64,000 nt of DNA from Rhizobiales bacterium TNE-4 (GCA_019083985.1 JAHRCV010000004.1:124001-188000); one strand, 5' to 3'. Shown: positions 8,404 through 17,618, counted from the stretch's first letter. Translations and numbers: made by a program. The notes: a model not told the origin generated them from the letters alone.

Positions 8404-9604
8404 AGCTCCAAAAATCCTGCTTTTCCTTGTCATAGAATTTCGCAAGTACCATGCGGTGGACTTCTGTCGCACCATCGACGAGGCGGGCCTGTCGCGCATA
8501 GCGATAGATCCATTCGAGGATCGTGTCCTTCGAATAGCCGCGCGCGCCATTGATCTGGATCGCGACGTCGGCCGCTTTATGCAGCGTATCGGCGACATGG
8601 ACTTTTGCCATCGACACTTCTTTACGGGCGAAATCACCCTGATCGAGTTTCCACGCGGCGTGCATCACAAGCAGGCGGCCGACCTGAATGTCATGCGCCA
8701 GTTCACCCATTTTAAGCTGGATGCTTTCGCGATCAGCTAAGCGAATACCGAAGCCGGTGCGTTCGGCCGCGTAGGCGGCCGCAATGTCCATGCACCGTTT
8801 CGACAGGCCGAGCCAGCGCATGCAATGGGTGAGGCGCGCGGGACCCAAACGCACCTGCGTGACTTTCAGACCATCGCCGACGTGGCCCAGAATGTTCTCG
8901 TCTGCGATTTCGAGGCCATCGAATTCAAGCTCGCAATGACCGCCATGTTCTTCCGGCCCCATGATCGCGATGCGGCGGAGGATCTTCCAACCCGGCTGAT
9001 CCTTGTGAAACAGAAACGCCGTCAACCCTTTGCGCGGATCATCCGAGGTGCGCGCCATCAGGATGAAATGTGACGCCTCGCCCGCGCCGGTGATGTACCA
9101 TTTGCGCCCCTTGATGATCCATTTGTCGCCTTTGCGTTCGGCGCGTGTGAGCATCATACCGGGATCTGAACCAGAACCCGGCATCGGCTCCGTCATCACG
9201 AAGGAGGACCGTACGTCGCCGCGCACAATGGGATGCAGCCAACGTTCTTTCTGTGCCGGCGTGCCCAGTTTGGCGAGAACGTTCATGTTGCCATCGTCGG
9301 GTGCCGCGCAATTCATCGCCACAGGACCGAACAGGCCGTAATTGGCTTCTTCATAGAGAGCGGCCCAGCCCATCACCGGCAAACCCATGCCGCCATCAGC
9401 AACAGGCGCTTGCGGGGCCCAAAGCCCGGCGGCCTTTGCCTTCGCGCGTAATGCCGCCAAACGGTCGAGACGAATATTTTCATGCTCGTCCCAAACGGAA
9501 GGATCAGCTTCGAGCGGGATCACGTCTTGAGCGACGAATTCGCGCGCACGGGCGCGGATGGCATCAAGGGCGGGCGGAAGGGTGAAATCCATGAAGCCAC
9601 TCAC
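8393..9604 (-). CDS. Acyl-CoA dehydrogenase family protein
   Basis: A 403-residue flavoprotein with the three acyl-CoA dehydrogenase domains: a helical N-terminus (residues 1-130), a beta middle domain with SFVMTEPMPGSGSDPG near 133-148, and a helical C-terminus with the FAD-contacting INGARGYSKDTILEWIYRYARQARLVDG segment near 350-377. It should oxidise an acyl-CoA to the enoyl-CoA and pass electrons to ETF. The substrate cannot be told from the sequence. The SDR gene lies 27 bases upstream on the same strand, and the two look like a small catabolic operon. The gene is convergent with hslO. Confidence 0.9.
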   Translation of the reverse strand: MSGFMDFTLPPALDAIRARAREFVAQDVIPLEADPSVWDEHENIRLDRLAALRAKAKAAGLWAPQAPVADGGMGLPVMGWAALYEEANYGLFGPVAMNCAAPDDGNMNVLAKLGTPAQKERWLHPIVRGDVRSSFVMTEPMPGSGSDPGMMLTRAERKGDKWIIKGRKWYITGAGEASHFILMARTSDDPRKGLTAFLFHKDQPGWKILRRIAIMGPEEHGGHCELEFDGLEIADENILGHVGDGLKVTQVRLGPARLTHCMRWLGLSKRCMDIAAAYAAERTGFGIRLADRESIQLKMGELAHDIQVGRLLVMHAAWKLDQGDFARKEVSMAKVHVADTLHKAADVAIQINGARGYSKDTILEWIYRYARQARLVDGATEVHRMVLAKFYDKEKQDFWSWGV

Positions 9605-9631
9605 ATATGTAAGAGAGGATCGCTAACGCGA

Positions 9632-10402
9632 TTACAAAGGCAGAAGATGGCCGCCATCGGCGGTGAGAATGGTGCCTGTCATCAGGCTGCCCGCGTCGGA
9701 CGCGAGCAACAAGAGCGGCCCATCGAGCTCATCAATGCGTCCGAAACGGCGCATGGGAATGGCGGCCTTCATCGTCTCGCCGGCAGGCGATTCGAGATAA
9801 GCGCGGTTGATGTCAGTGACGATGTAGCCTGGTGCAAGCGCGTTGACGCGGATGTTCTTGGGCGCGAGTTCGAGCGCGAGCGATTTCGTCAGCTGATGGA
9901 CGGCGGCTTTCGACGTGCAATAGGCCCCAACGCCGCGCGAGACGCCGAAGCCGAGGATTGAACCGACGACGACGATGGATCCATGCTGCCCTGCCGCGAT
10001 AAGGCGGCGTGCCGCCTCCTGCGCCGAGAACAATACCGCATCGAGATTGAGCGCCATCACCTTGTGCCAGCTCTCCTCGGTTTCATCGATGAGTTTACTG
10101 GCCGGTGCGATCCCGGCATTGGCGACCACAAGATTGACGGTACCGAACGCCTTCTCCGCCTCATCAAAGGCGCGGGTCAGCGCAGTACGGTCGGTAATGT
10201 CGGCCTCGACGGCAACGGCTTCGCCACCCTCGTCGGCAATGGCGGCCACTTGAGCGGCCAGTTCCCCCTTGCGTCGCGCCACGAGGGCCACTTTGGCACC
10301 ATGCGCGGCCAGCACATGGGCGAAGCGGGCTCCAAGCCCGCCTGACGCGCCGGTGACAAGGGCGGTACGCCCGGTGAGATCGAACAGGGATGCTGCTTTC
10401 AT
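9632..10402 (-). CDS. Short-chain dehydrogenase/reductase (SDR)
   Basis: A 256-residue classical SDR. The cofactor motif TGASGGLG is at residues 17-24, NAG at 95-97, catalytic Ser148 in VVGSIL, and Tyr161/Lys165 in YCTSK. The C-terminal GTILTADGGHLLPL is typical. Arg42-Arg43 after the second strand suggests a preference for NADP. The open frame continues far upstream, but that part is antisense to the nitrile hydratase gene, so the start was placed at the MKAASLFDLTG methionine. A start three codons earlier (MRRMK) is also possible. It precedes the acyl-CoA dehydrogenase, so a role in acyl-CoA or hydroxy-acid oxidation is plausible but unproven. Confidence 0.9.
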   Translation of the reverse strand: MKAASLFDLTGRTALVTGASGGLGARFAHVLAAHGAKVALVARRKGELAAQVAAIADEGGEAVAVEADITDRTALTRAFDEAEKAFGTVNLVVANAGIAPASKLIDETEESWHKVMALNLDAVLFSAQEAARRLIAAGQHGSIVVVGSILGFGVSRGVGAYCTSKAAVHQLTKSLALELAPKNIRVNALAPGYIVTDINRAYLESPAGETMKAAIPMRRFGRIDELDGPLLLLASDAGSLMTGTILTADGGHLLPL

Positions 10403-10488
10403 GCGCCGCATTGGACCGATGCCCTCGCCGGAGGTCAATGGGGCGCTGACCAGTTGAAAAGCGGGGCCCGCGCGTTCATCCTCCCCCC

Positions 10489-11154
10489 ATGACCCATCAC
10501 GACCACGACCATGATCATCATCACCACGAGCACGATCATGACCATCACCATGATCACGACCATTCCGAATTGTCGGAGGTGGCGCTGCGGGTGCGCGCGC
10601 TCGAGACAATCCTAACGCGCAAAGGCCTTGTCGACCCCGCGGCGCTCGATGCGATCGTCGAGACCTATGAGACCAAGATCGGGCCACGCAATGGCGCCCG
10701 CGTTGTCGCACGCGCCTGGACTGATCCCGCCTATCTTGGCCGCCTGCGCGAGAACGCCACCGCCGCGATTGCCGAGCTTGGCTATGGTGGGCGGCAGGGC
10801 GAGCATATGCAGATCGTCGAGAACACGCCCGAGACGCACAATATGGTCGTGTGCACGCTGTGCTCCTGTTACCCGTGGCCAGTCTTGGGTCTCCCGCCGG
10901 TCTGGTACAAATCAGCACCCTACCGGTCGCGCGCGGTGATCGATCCACGTGGCGTACTGCAAGATTTTGGTGTGACACTGCCAGAGACGATGCAGATCCG
11001 GGTGTGGGATTCGACGGCTGAGATGCGCTATCTCGTACTTCCGATGCGGCCTAAAGGCACTGAAGGTTGGAGCGAAGAACAGCTCGCCCATCTCGTGACG
11101 CGTGACAGCATGATCGGAACGGGCCTGCCGCTAACGCCGGGAGCCACCGCATGA
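10489..11154 (+). CDS. nthA: Cobalt-type nitrile hydratase alpha subunit with His/Asp-rich N-terminus
   Basis: A 221-residue alpha subunit of nitrile hydratase, which hydrates nitriles to amides. The metal site is [10 protein letters not shown], with Cys122, Cys125, Ser126 and Cys127. Threonine after the first cysteine marks the Co(III) class, iron enzymes having serine there. Cys125 and Cys127 should be oxidised to sulfinic and sulfenic acids. Residues 3-25 hold fifteen histidines, seven aspartates and one glutamate. Known cobalt enzymes of the Comamonas/Pseudomonas type carry a shorter His-rich tail, so this one is an expanded version. The stop overlaps the beta gene start (ATGA). The gene is divergent from the SDR gene. 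No amidase gene lies nearby to use the amide product. Confidence 0.95.
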   Translation: MTHHDHDHDHHHHEHDHDHHHDHDHSELSEVALRVRALETILTRKGLVDPAALDAIVETYETKIGPRNGARVVARAWTDPAYLGRLRENATAAIAELGYGGRQGEHMQIVENTPETHNMVVCTLCSCYPWPVLGLPPVWYKSAPYRSRAVIDPRGVLQDFGVTLPETMQIRVWDSTAEMRYLVLPMRPKGTEGWSEEQLAHLVTRDSMIGTGLPLTPGATA

Positions 11155-11816
11155 ATGGCGCGCAGGATCTTGGCGGGATGATGGGCTTTGGCCCTGTGAT
11201 CCCGGAAAAAAACGAGCCTTACTTCCACGGCGATTGGGAAAAACGCGCGCTTGCAGTGACGCTTGCATGCGGCGCGCTCGGGCAATGGACACTTGATGAA
11301 AGTCGTCATGCGCGCGAGACGATCCCGCCGGCGCATTATCTGTCGAAATCCTATTACGACATCTGGATCACGGCGCTGGAAAAGCTGCTGCTGCGGCACG
11401 GGCTCGTGACAGCGGAAGAATTGCAGGCCGGCGACGCATTGACGCCCCGCCCCGTAACGCGCAATCCGCCTCTTGCAGCTGACCGCGTGACAGCGGCCCT
11501 TGCCAAAGGCGCGCCCACCGAGCGCGCCGTCTCGACAGCGCCGCGGTTTTCAATCGGTGATCGCGTCAGCACGAAAGTGATGCACCCGACGACGCATACC
11601 CGTTTGCCGCGTTATGCGCGCGGCAAAACCGGCATGATCAAATTTTATCATGGGGCTCATGTGTTTCCCGATACCCATGCGCATGGCTTGGGTGAAGCGC
11701 CAGCGCATTGCTACGGCATTGAATTTTCCGCCCGCGATTTATGGGGCGAGGGCGCCGACCCTACGCTCACGGTCATGGTCGATTGCTGGGAACCCTATCT
11801 CGAGCGCGCCGCATGA
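11151..11816 (+). CDS. nthB: Nitrile hydratase beta subunit
   Basis: A 221-residue beta subunit beginning [16 protein letters not shown], the family hallmark. An N-terminal helical domain carries [11 protein letters not shown] and [13 protein letters not shown]. The C-terminal SH3-like barrel (residues about 125-220) starts at [10 protein letters not shown] and includes [16 protein letters not shown] and the [13 protein letters not shown] segment. It forms the active alpha-beta heterodimer around the metal centre of the alpha subunit. It overlaps nthA by four bases and the accessory gene by four bases, so the three are translationally coupled. Confidence 0.95.
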   Translation: MNGAQDLGGMMGFGPVIPEKNEPYFHGDWEKRALAVTLACGALGQWTLDESRHARETIPPAHYLSKSYYDIWITALEKLLLRHGLVTAEELQAGDALTPRPVTRNPPLAADRVTAALAKGAPTERAVSTAPRFSIGDRVSTKVMHPTTHTRLPRYARGKTGMIKFYHGAHVFPDTHAHGLGEAPAHCYGIEFSARDLWGEGADPTLTVMVDCWEPYLERAA

Positions 11817-12184
11817 GCCGCCTTCAGGATTTTCTCCCAGATCTGCCATGTGACGTCGAAGGCCCGATCTTCGCTGAGCCTTGGCAGGCGCAGGCTTTCG
11901 CTATGACTGTCGCGCTGCATCAATCAGGGCTCTTCTCTTGGCCCGAATGGGCGGAGGCCCTATCGCGCGAAATCAAGCAAGCGCAGGCCGAGGGTGATCC
12001 CGACAGAGGCGACACCTATTACGATCATTGGCTGAAAGCGCTTGAGAAACTTGTCATCGCGAAAGGCGTCGCAGACGAAGAATTACTCAGCGCGTTACGC
12101 GATGCGTGGGACCGGGCAGCCGATGCCACGCCGCACGGCCAACCCATTCTGCTCGAGAACGATCCCAAGCGCGCCTTTGGCTGA
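11813..12184 (+). CDS. Nitrile hydratase accessory (activator) protein
   Basis: A 123-residue protein resembling the N-terminal half of the nitrile hydratase beta subunit (FAEPWQAQAFAMTVALHQSGLFSWPEWAEALSREI, then YYDHWLKALEKLV). This is the hallmark of the accessory family that carries the alpha subunit during cobalt insertion and cysteine oxidation by self-subunit swapping. It has a single cysteine (LPCDVEG, residue 13), fewer than some activators. The start was set at the ATG that overlaps the nthB stop. The longer open frame upstream lies inside nthB. It ends three bases before the convergent transporter stop. Confidence 0.9.
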   Translation: MSRLQDFLPDLPCDVEGPIFAEPWQAQAFAMTVALHQSGLFSWPEWAEALSREIKQAQAEGDPDRGDTYYDHWLKALEKLVIAKGVADEELLSALRDAWDRAADATPHGQPILLENDPKRAFG

Positions 12185-12186
12185 AA

Positions 12187-13281
12187 TTACGCCGCGGCAA
12201 AGCCGGTCATAAGCACGACGCCAAGGCAAAGCACGGCGGCTGCCGCGAGCGTTTCGAGACCGGACGCGACCAGCTGACCGCGGCGGCTATCCTCGCCGCC
12301 CGCGAGATGGCGTGCTTGCTTCTTCGCCATCAGCGTGAAAATGGCGATGGCGGCCGTCGTCAGAAATGTGCCCATGGCCATGGCAAAGGTGGCAACAACG
12401 CCAAGCCAGAACACGCCTTGCGACAGCGCAAAAACCAGCACGACGATGGCGCCCGAACAGGGCCTTATGCCGGCAGCGGCAATCGTCGCCGCCATGCTTT
12501 TCCACGTTGCGCGCTGTGGCGGCAAGGGCGCGTGATCATGGCCGCAGCCACACGCTTCGCCATGCGCATGATGGTGATCGTGATGATGGTCATGGTGGTG
12601 ATGATCGTGATGGTGATGATGATCGTGATGATGCGCCGCGGGGGCCATCAGCAGGGACGCAAGTGTGCCTGACTTCACCCAGAGCAACCAACCACCAACA
12701 AGAGCGACAAGCGCGAAGCTCGCAATCTCAACCCAGTTCGCGGCTTGCGCCATGGTTTTGGCCGTAGCGCCAAAAATCACCGCGAAAACACCAACGATCA
12801 CGATGGCCACAAGCGCTTGCAGCAGCGCCGCGCCGAATGCGAGGAACACACCGCCCTTAATCTGTTTCTCCGTTGCCACCGCATAGGCGGCGATAATCGC
12901 CTTGCCATGACCCGGCCCAGCGGCATGAAACACGCCATAAGCAAACGCGACACCGACCAACGTCATGCCAGCCCATGCATCGGCCTTGAAGGCGCGTACA
13001 GCCGCCGTCATGGCACGCGAAAATTGTGACTGGATATCAAGAATCCATGCCGCCAGACCGCTGGTTGCCGCGCCACCTTCACGCAAACCCATACCGAAAG
13101 GCGATTTCGGCGCTGGTGTTGGCGCGGGCGACCCGATGAAAAAACCAATTAGACTGCCGACAGCAACAACGCAAATAACTGCGGCGCAGGCGATCGCGAG
13201 CCGGCGCAACATAAGGGACGTTGCACGGGGAGCCACGTGCGCATGATCATGGGCGTGATGGTGATGTTCGCCTACGGACAT
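12187..13281 (-). CDS. NicO/RcnA-family nickel-cobalt (or zinc) transporter with His-rich loop
   Basis: A 364-residue inner-membrane protein. It begins with a His-rich tail (residues 6-15) and then has about six membrane segments. The NicO signature HAAGPGHGKA is at 119-128, and a very His-rich cytoplasmic or periplasmic loop with CGCGHDH is at 217-250. A second conserved motif GIRPCSGAI is at 271-279. The family moves Ni, Co or Zn; direction cannot be read from sequence. It is convergent with the cobalt-dependent nitrile hydratase genes. It follows a DUF1007 gene with a ten-base overlap, the same pairing as ZevA/ZevB, a zinc uptake pair in Haemophilus. Cobalt supply, cobalt export and zinc uptake are all open. 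Confidence 0.88.
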   Translation of the reverse strand: MSVGEHHHHAHDHAHVAPRATSLMLRRLAIACAAVICVVAVGSLIGFFIGSPAPTPAPKSPFGMGLREGGAATSGLAAWILDIQSQFSRAMTAAVRAFKADAWAGMTLVGVAFAYGVFHAAGPGHGKAIIAAYAVATEKQIKGGVFLAFGAALLQALVAIVIVGVFAVIFGATAKTMAQAANWVEIASFALVALVGGWLLWVKSGTLASLLMAPAAHHHDHHHHHDHHHHDHHHDHHHAHGEACGCGHDHAPLPPQRATWKSMAATIAAAGIRPCSGAIVVLVFALSQGVFWLGVVATFAMAMGTFLTTAAIAIFTLMAKKQARHLAGGEDSRRGQLVASGLETLAAAAVLCLGVVLMTGFAAA

Positions 13282-13919
13282 GCCACGATCGCCCTTGTCG
13301 CAAATTGCAATCCAACATCTTCGCCGCCGAGCGCCTGAAACGCCTGCTCAGAAAGGGTTTGCTGCGGCACTTGCGTCTTGGGCCGGTTGATGCGGACGGT
13401 GCAGCCCTGTGGCGCGCCGACGAGCGTTACAGCGCCCTCGCCTTCGGTCAGATTGAAAGCGACGAAGAAGCTCTTATCCGCAATTTCGAGCGAGAGGCTG
13501 GTCTTGGCCTTCACCGGTTTTTCCAAGGGCAGAACATAGACGAAGCGGAGGAGCTGGCCGTTCATCTCCATGAAATAATCTTTGGGCTGGCCAAAGGCCG
13601 GCCGTTTTCCATCGATCTTCAGCGATGTGAAGAAATCAAACTCATGCAGGGATTCAGCATTTTCCTGCGCCAGAGCCTTCAGCTCATCGCGGGAAAACTT
13701 GCCATCCTTGTTGGTGTCGAGCCCTTGTGTGGCAAAGGCGGTATAAGCCTCATCAAAATCCCAGACATGGCGAATGGCGGCGACCGAACCATCGGGGTTG
13801 TAGAGGATCTCCGCTTGGGCCGTGATCCAGACATGCGGGTGAGCCTGGACCGGGGCTGCGAGGCCCAGCCAGAACAGGACCACACCCAGAAGGCAGCCAA
13901 GGCTGAAAACCTGCCGCAT
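13272..13919 (-). CDS. Periplasmic DUF1007 family protein (ZevA-like partner of the NicO transporter)
   Basis: A 215-residue exported protein. Its signal peptide (residues 1-26) ends in PVQA, and the mature protein starts HPHVWITAQAEI, the defining DUF1007 motif with two histidines at the likely processed N-terminus that could bind metal. An EF-hand-like loop DTNKDGKFSRDEL lies near residues 68-80. It overlaps the NicO gene by ten bases, so both are made from one message. In Haemophilus the equivalent pair, ZevAB, supports zinc acquisition. By analogy this protein would present metal in the periplasm. The metal is unknown here. Confidence 0.85.
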   Translation of the reverse strand: MRQVFSLGCLLGVVLFWLGLAAPVQAHPHVWITAQAEILYNPDGSVAAIRHVWDFDEAYTAFATQGLDTNKDGKFSRDELKALAQENAESLHEFDFFTSLKIDGKRPAFGQPKDYFMEMNGQLLRFVYVLPLEKPVKAKTSLSLEIADKSFFVAFNLTEGEGAVTLVGAPQGCTVRINRPKTQVPQQTLSEQAFQALGGEDVGLQFATRAIVACP

Positions 13920-14020
13920 TGTCCCTCGCCCGAATCGTGCTCAACGTGAGGTGTGAAGATGCCAGAGCAAATGGGCCAAAGCGAGGCATCAGCCGTCTGC
14001 AATTGACGGGTGATGGGCAC

Positions 14021-14041
14021 TATGTCAGCATTGCTGACATA
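14021..14041. promoter_or_regulatory. Perfect palindromic operator upstream of the ior gene
   Basis: TATGTCAGCA at 14021-14030 and TGCTGACATA at 14032-14041 are exact inverted repeats around a single central T. It lies in the divergent gap between the DUF1007 gene (start 13919) and the ior gene (start 14115). A TTGACG at 14003-14008 and a CATAAT at 14038-14043 are nearby promoter-like elements, although their spacing is not ideal. The size and symmetry fit a homodimeric repressor or activator site. The cognate regulator is not in this window. Confidence 0.7.
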
Positions 14042-14114
14042 ATAAAGTTGTAGAGCCGGTCACCGGCCATTGACCGGAAGGCGTTTCAAGGCGTTTTCTG
14101 GAGGGAGACAGAGG

Positions 14115-17100
14115 ATGGCCACCCCCATGCCCGCTTCGAATGCGTTGCAGCCCGTCTCGCTCGACGACAAGTATGATTTGTCCAAACGCCATGTGTTTAT
14201 GACAGGGACGCAGGCGATCATTCGCTTGATGCTGATGCAGCATGAGCGAGATCGTCGGGCCGGCTTCAACACCGCAGGCTTCATCTCCGGCTATCGTGGG
14301 TCGCCGCTGGGCGCGCTCGACCAGCAGGTCGCCAAGGCGCGGAAGATCCTCGAACCGGCCTCAGTCGTCTTTCAGCCGGGCATCAATGAGGAATTGGCGG
14401 CCACCGCCTGCTGGGGCACGCAACAGGCTGAAATGCGCGGTGAGGGCCGTTTCGACGGCGTCTTCGCCCTCTGGTACGGCAAGGGCCCCGGTGTTGACCG
14501 GTCCGGCGATGTGTTTCGGCACGCCAACATGGCCGGGACCTCGCCACATGGCGGCGTTTTGGCCCTGATGGGCGATGACCACACGGCAGAATCCTCAACC
14601 ACCGCGCATCAATCCGAATTCACCTTTGTCGACGTGATGATGCCGATCCTGAGCCCGGCTGGGGTGCAGGAAATCCTCGATTACGGCCTTTATGGCTATG
14701 CGATGAGCCGCTTCTGCGGCACTTGGGTTGCGCTCAAGGGCATGAAGGACACGGTGGAATCGACCACCGTTGTCGATGGCTCGCTGGACCGCGTGCAGAT
14801 CACTCTACCAACCGATTTCCCAATGCCTCCGGGCGGGCTCGGCATCCGGCCGCGCGATGGCATCCTCGCGATGGAAGAGCGGCTGCAGGACTATAAGCGC
14901 GACGCGATGATCGCGTTTCTGCGGGCCAATCCGATCAACCGCATCATCATGACCGGTGGTGCTAAGCCGCGCGTTGGCGTCATCACTGTCGGTAAATCCT
15001 ATCTCGATGTGCGCCAGGCGCTCGATGATCTTGGCATCGACGAAGTGCGCGCCAATGCACTCGGGCTCAGGCTCTATAAGATTGGCTGCCCTTGGCCGCT
15101 CGAGCCGAATGGGCTCAGAGATTTCGTCAGGGATCTCGATCTCGTCATTGTCGTCGAAGAAAAGCGTTCGCTGATCGAAGTGCAGGTGCGCGAGGAATTA
15201 TATGGCTCAGCGCATCAGCCGATCGTTGTCGGCAAACGGGACGAGGCCGGCAATTGGCTCTTCCCAGTCAAAGGCGCACTCGACCAGAACGATATCGCGA
15301 TTGCGATTGGCGAGCGCATCTTGCGTTTCCATGATGACGCCGATCTGAAAGCGAAGCTGGCTCGGCTCAAGACTGCGCAAAACACGCTGGCCGAAGTGCA
15401 GGATGTAGCAACGCGCATTCCTTATTTCTGCTCGGGCTGTCCGCATAATTCATCCACCGTCGTGCCTGAAGGCATGCGCGCTTATGCCGGGATCGGCTGC
15501 CATTACATGGCGCAATGGATGGACCGCGAGACCGAAGGCTTCACGCAGATGGGCGGCGAAGGTGCCAATTGGGTCGGTGAAGCCCCCTTCTCGAAACGCG
15601 GCCATGTCTTCCAGAATTTGGGCGACGGGACTTACAATCATTCTGGTTCGCTTGCATTGCGCTTCGCGATTTCATCGAAGGCGAATGTTACCTACAAAAT
15701 TCTCTTCAACGACGCCGTTGCGATGACGGGCGGACAGCGGCATGATGGCGGGCTCACCGTCGATCAGCTCGCAGCACAAGTCTCAGCTGAAGGCGTGAAG
15801 GCGCTCGCCGTCGTCTCGGATGATCCAGACAAGTATGGCGGGCAATCCTTCCCGGCAGGTGTCACATTTCATCACCGCAGCGAACTCGATACTGTGCAGC
15901 GGCGCATGGCGGAGATCGAAGGCGTTACTGTCATCATCTACGACCAAACTTGCGCGGCCGAAAAACGCCGGCGCCGCAAGCGCGGCGAAATGCCCGATCC
16001 TGACAAGCGCGTCATTATCAATGAACTCGTTTGTGAAGGCTGCGGCGATTGCAGCCAAAAATCGAATTGCGTCTCGGTGCAGCCGATCGAGACGGAATTT
16101 GGCCGCAAGCGGATGATCGATCAATCCAATTGCAACAAGGATTTTTCGTGCGTTCAGGGGTTTTGCCCCTCCTTTGTGACGGTGCATGGCGCGAAGGTGA
16201 AAAAGGCGAAAGCCGGGCCCATTACGGTGCATGATTCCGAATGGGGCGTGCTACCTGAACCGCATACGGATTTACCGGATCGTCCCTATGCGATCATCGT
16301 CACGGGTGTTGGCGGAACTGGCGTTGTGACGATTGGCGCCATTCTCGGCATGGCCGCGCATTTGGAAGGCAAGGGCTGCGGCATGATCGACATGGCCGGG
16401 CTCGCGCAAAAAGGTGGCGCCGTCTATAGCCATGTGAAGCTCGCGAAAAAACCGGAAGACATTCACGCCATCCGCGTCGCAGCGGGCGAAGCGGATCTCG
16501 TGCTCGGTTGCGATCTCGTCGTGACAGGCACGAAGAAAGTCTTGGCCGGCGCGCGCCCCGGTGAGACGATGATCGTCGTCAACACGGCCGAAGTGATGCC
16601 GGGCGATTTCGTCCGCAATCCTGATTTCTCCTTGCCCGCAGAACGGATCAAACGCGCTGTGCTTTCGACAGTGGGGCGCGATAACGCCGCATTCGTGAAT
16701 GCCACGGGCCTTGCGACGGCGCTTCTCGGCAATGCGATCGCAGCCAATATGTTTGTGCTCGGCTATGCGTTCCAGAAAGGGCGCGTGCCGTTGTCGTCCG
16801 ACGCCATCAAGCGCGCGATCGAACTGAATGGCGAAGCAGTTCACATGAACCTGCATGCCTTCGAGTGGGGGCGTCGCGCCGCCATCGATCTGCCGCGAGT
16901 GGAAGCTTTGGCGGCCCCAGCCCTGAAAGGCACAAAGGCGCGTCAACTCGCTGAAACGCTTGATGAGAAAATGGCGCGCCGCGCTGATTTTCTCACGGCC
17001 TACCAAAATCGCGCCTATGCCGAACGTTATCTCAAACAGATTGCGGCAGTGCGCGCCGCTGAACAGCGTGTGACGCCGGGTGAAACTGCGCTGACCGAAG

Positions 17101-17618
17101 CCGTCGTGAAATATCTGTTCAAGCTGATGGCGATCAAAGACGAATATGAGGTCGGCCGGCTCTATACGGATGGCGCGTTCCAGAAACAGCTGACGACGGC
17201 CTTTGAGGGCGATCTTAAGCTCGAATTCCACCTCGCCCCGCCTCTTCTGGGTCGACGCGATCCGCAGACCGGGCTGCCGGTGAAGACGAGCTTCGGACCC
17301 TGGATCCTGCACGGCTTCCGCCTGCTCGCTGCCCTGCGCGGCTTACGCGGCACAGCGTTCGACATTTTTGGCCTGACCGCGGAACGAAAGATGGAGCGGA
17401 AGCTCTTGGCCGATTACGAGGCCCTTATCGCTGAAGTATGCAGCGCGCTTACCCCGGCGAACAAGGCCCTTGCGATAGGGCTTGCCACGATCCCGGACAA
17501 GATCCGCGGCTTCGGCCATGTGAAGGAGCGCCACGTCATCGCCGCGAAGGCGGAAGAAGCGGCTCTTCTGGCGCAATTTCGTGCAGGCGGAGCGCCGCAA
17601 TCGATTGCTGCTGAATGA
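14115..17618 (+). CDS. Indolepyruvate:ferredoxin oxidoreductase, fused alpha and beta subunits
   Basis: A 1167-residue fusion of the IorA- and IorB-type subunits. The N-terminal half is the pyruvate-oxidoreductase-like TPP enzyme (GFISGYRGSPLGALDQQ near residues 54-70, and CSGCPHNSS at about 439-447 in the TPP-binding region). A Cys-rich segment near 639-690 (VCEGCGDC, CVQGFCPSF) should hold iron-sulfur clusters. The C-terminal third carries the gamma-type domain (ITGVGGTGVVTIG spirit, VTGVGGTGVVTIGAILG near 727-743). It should decarboxylate aryl pyruvates to arylacetyl-CoA, reducing ferredoxin. The start was set at MATPMPAS after a GGAGGGAGACAGAGG ribosome site. Fused forms of this size are usual in Proteobacteria. 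Neighbours point to aromatic acid use. Confidence 0.9.
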   Translation: MATPMPASNALQPVSLDDKYDLSKRHVFMTGTQAIIRLMLMQHERDRRAGFNTAGFISGYRGSPLGALDQQVAKARKILEPASVVFQPGINEELAATACWGTQQAEMRGEGRFDGVFALWYGKGPGVDRSGDVFRHANMAGTSPHGGVLALMGDDHTAESSTTAHQSEFTFVDVMMPILSPAGVQEILDYGLYGYAMSRFCGTWVALKGMKDTVESTTVVDGSLDRVQITLPTDFPMPPGGLGIRPRDGILAMEERLQDYKRDAMIAFLRANPINRIIMTGGAKPRVGVITVGKSYLDVRQALDDLGIDEVRANALGLRLYKIGCPWPLEPNGLRDFVRDLDLVIVVEEKRSLIEVQVREELYGSAHQPIVVGKRDEAGNWLFPVKGALDQNDIAIAIGERILRFHDDADLKAKLARLKTAQNTLAEVQDVATRIPYFCSGCPHNSSTVVPEGMRAYAGIGCHYMAQWMDRETEGFTQMGGEGANWVGEAPFSKRGHVFQNLGDGTYNHSGSLALRFAISSKANVTYKILFNDAVAMTGGQRHDGGLTVDQLAAQVSAEGVKALAVVSDDPDKYGGQSFPAGVTFHHRSELDTVQRRMAEIEGVTVIIYDQTCAAEKRRRRKRGEMPDPDKRVIINELVCEGCGDCSQKSNCVSVQPIETEFGRKRMIDQSNCNKDFSCVQGFCPSFVTVHGAKVKKAKAGPITVHDSEWGVLPEPHTDLPDRPYAIIVTGVGGTGVVTIGAILGMAAHLEGKGCGMIDMAGLAQKGGAVYSHVKLAKKPEDIHAIRVAAGEADLVLGCDLVVTGTKKVLAGARPGETMIVVNTAEVMPGDFVRNPDFSLPAERIKRAVLSTVGRDNAAFVNATGLATALLGNAIAANMFVLGYAFQKGRVPLSSDAIKRAIELNGEAVHMNLHAFEWGRRAAIDLPRVEALAAPALKGTKARQLAETLDEKMARRADFLTAYQNRAYAERYLKQIAAVRAAEQRVTPGETALTEAVVKYLFKLMAIKDEYEVGRLYTDGAFQKQLTTAFEGDLKLEFHLAPPLLGRRDPQTGLPVKTSFGPWILHGFRLLAALRGLRGTAFDIFGLTAERKMERKLLADYEALIAEVCSALTPANKALAIGLATIPDKIRGFGHVKERHVIAAKAEEAALLAQFRAGGAPQSIAAE

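Noticed and set aside
10403..10978. N-terminal extension of the SDR frame
   Set aside because: It runs antisense through the nitrile hydratase alpha gene, while the SDR fold begins at the downstream methionine.
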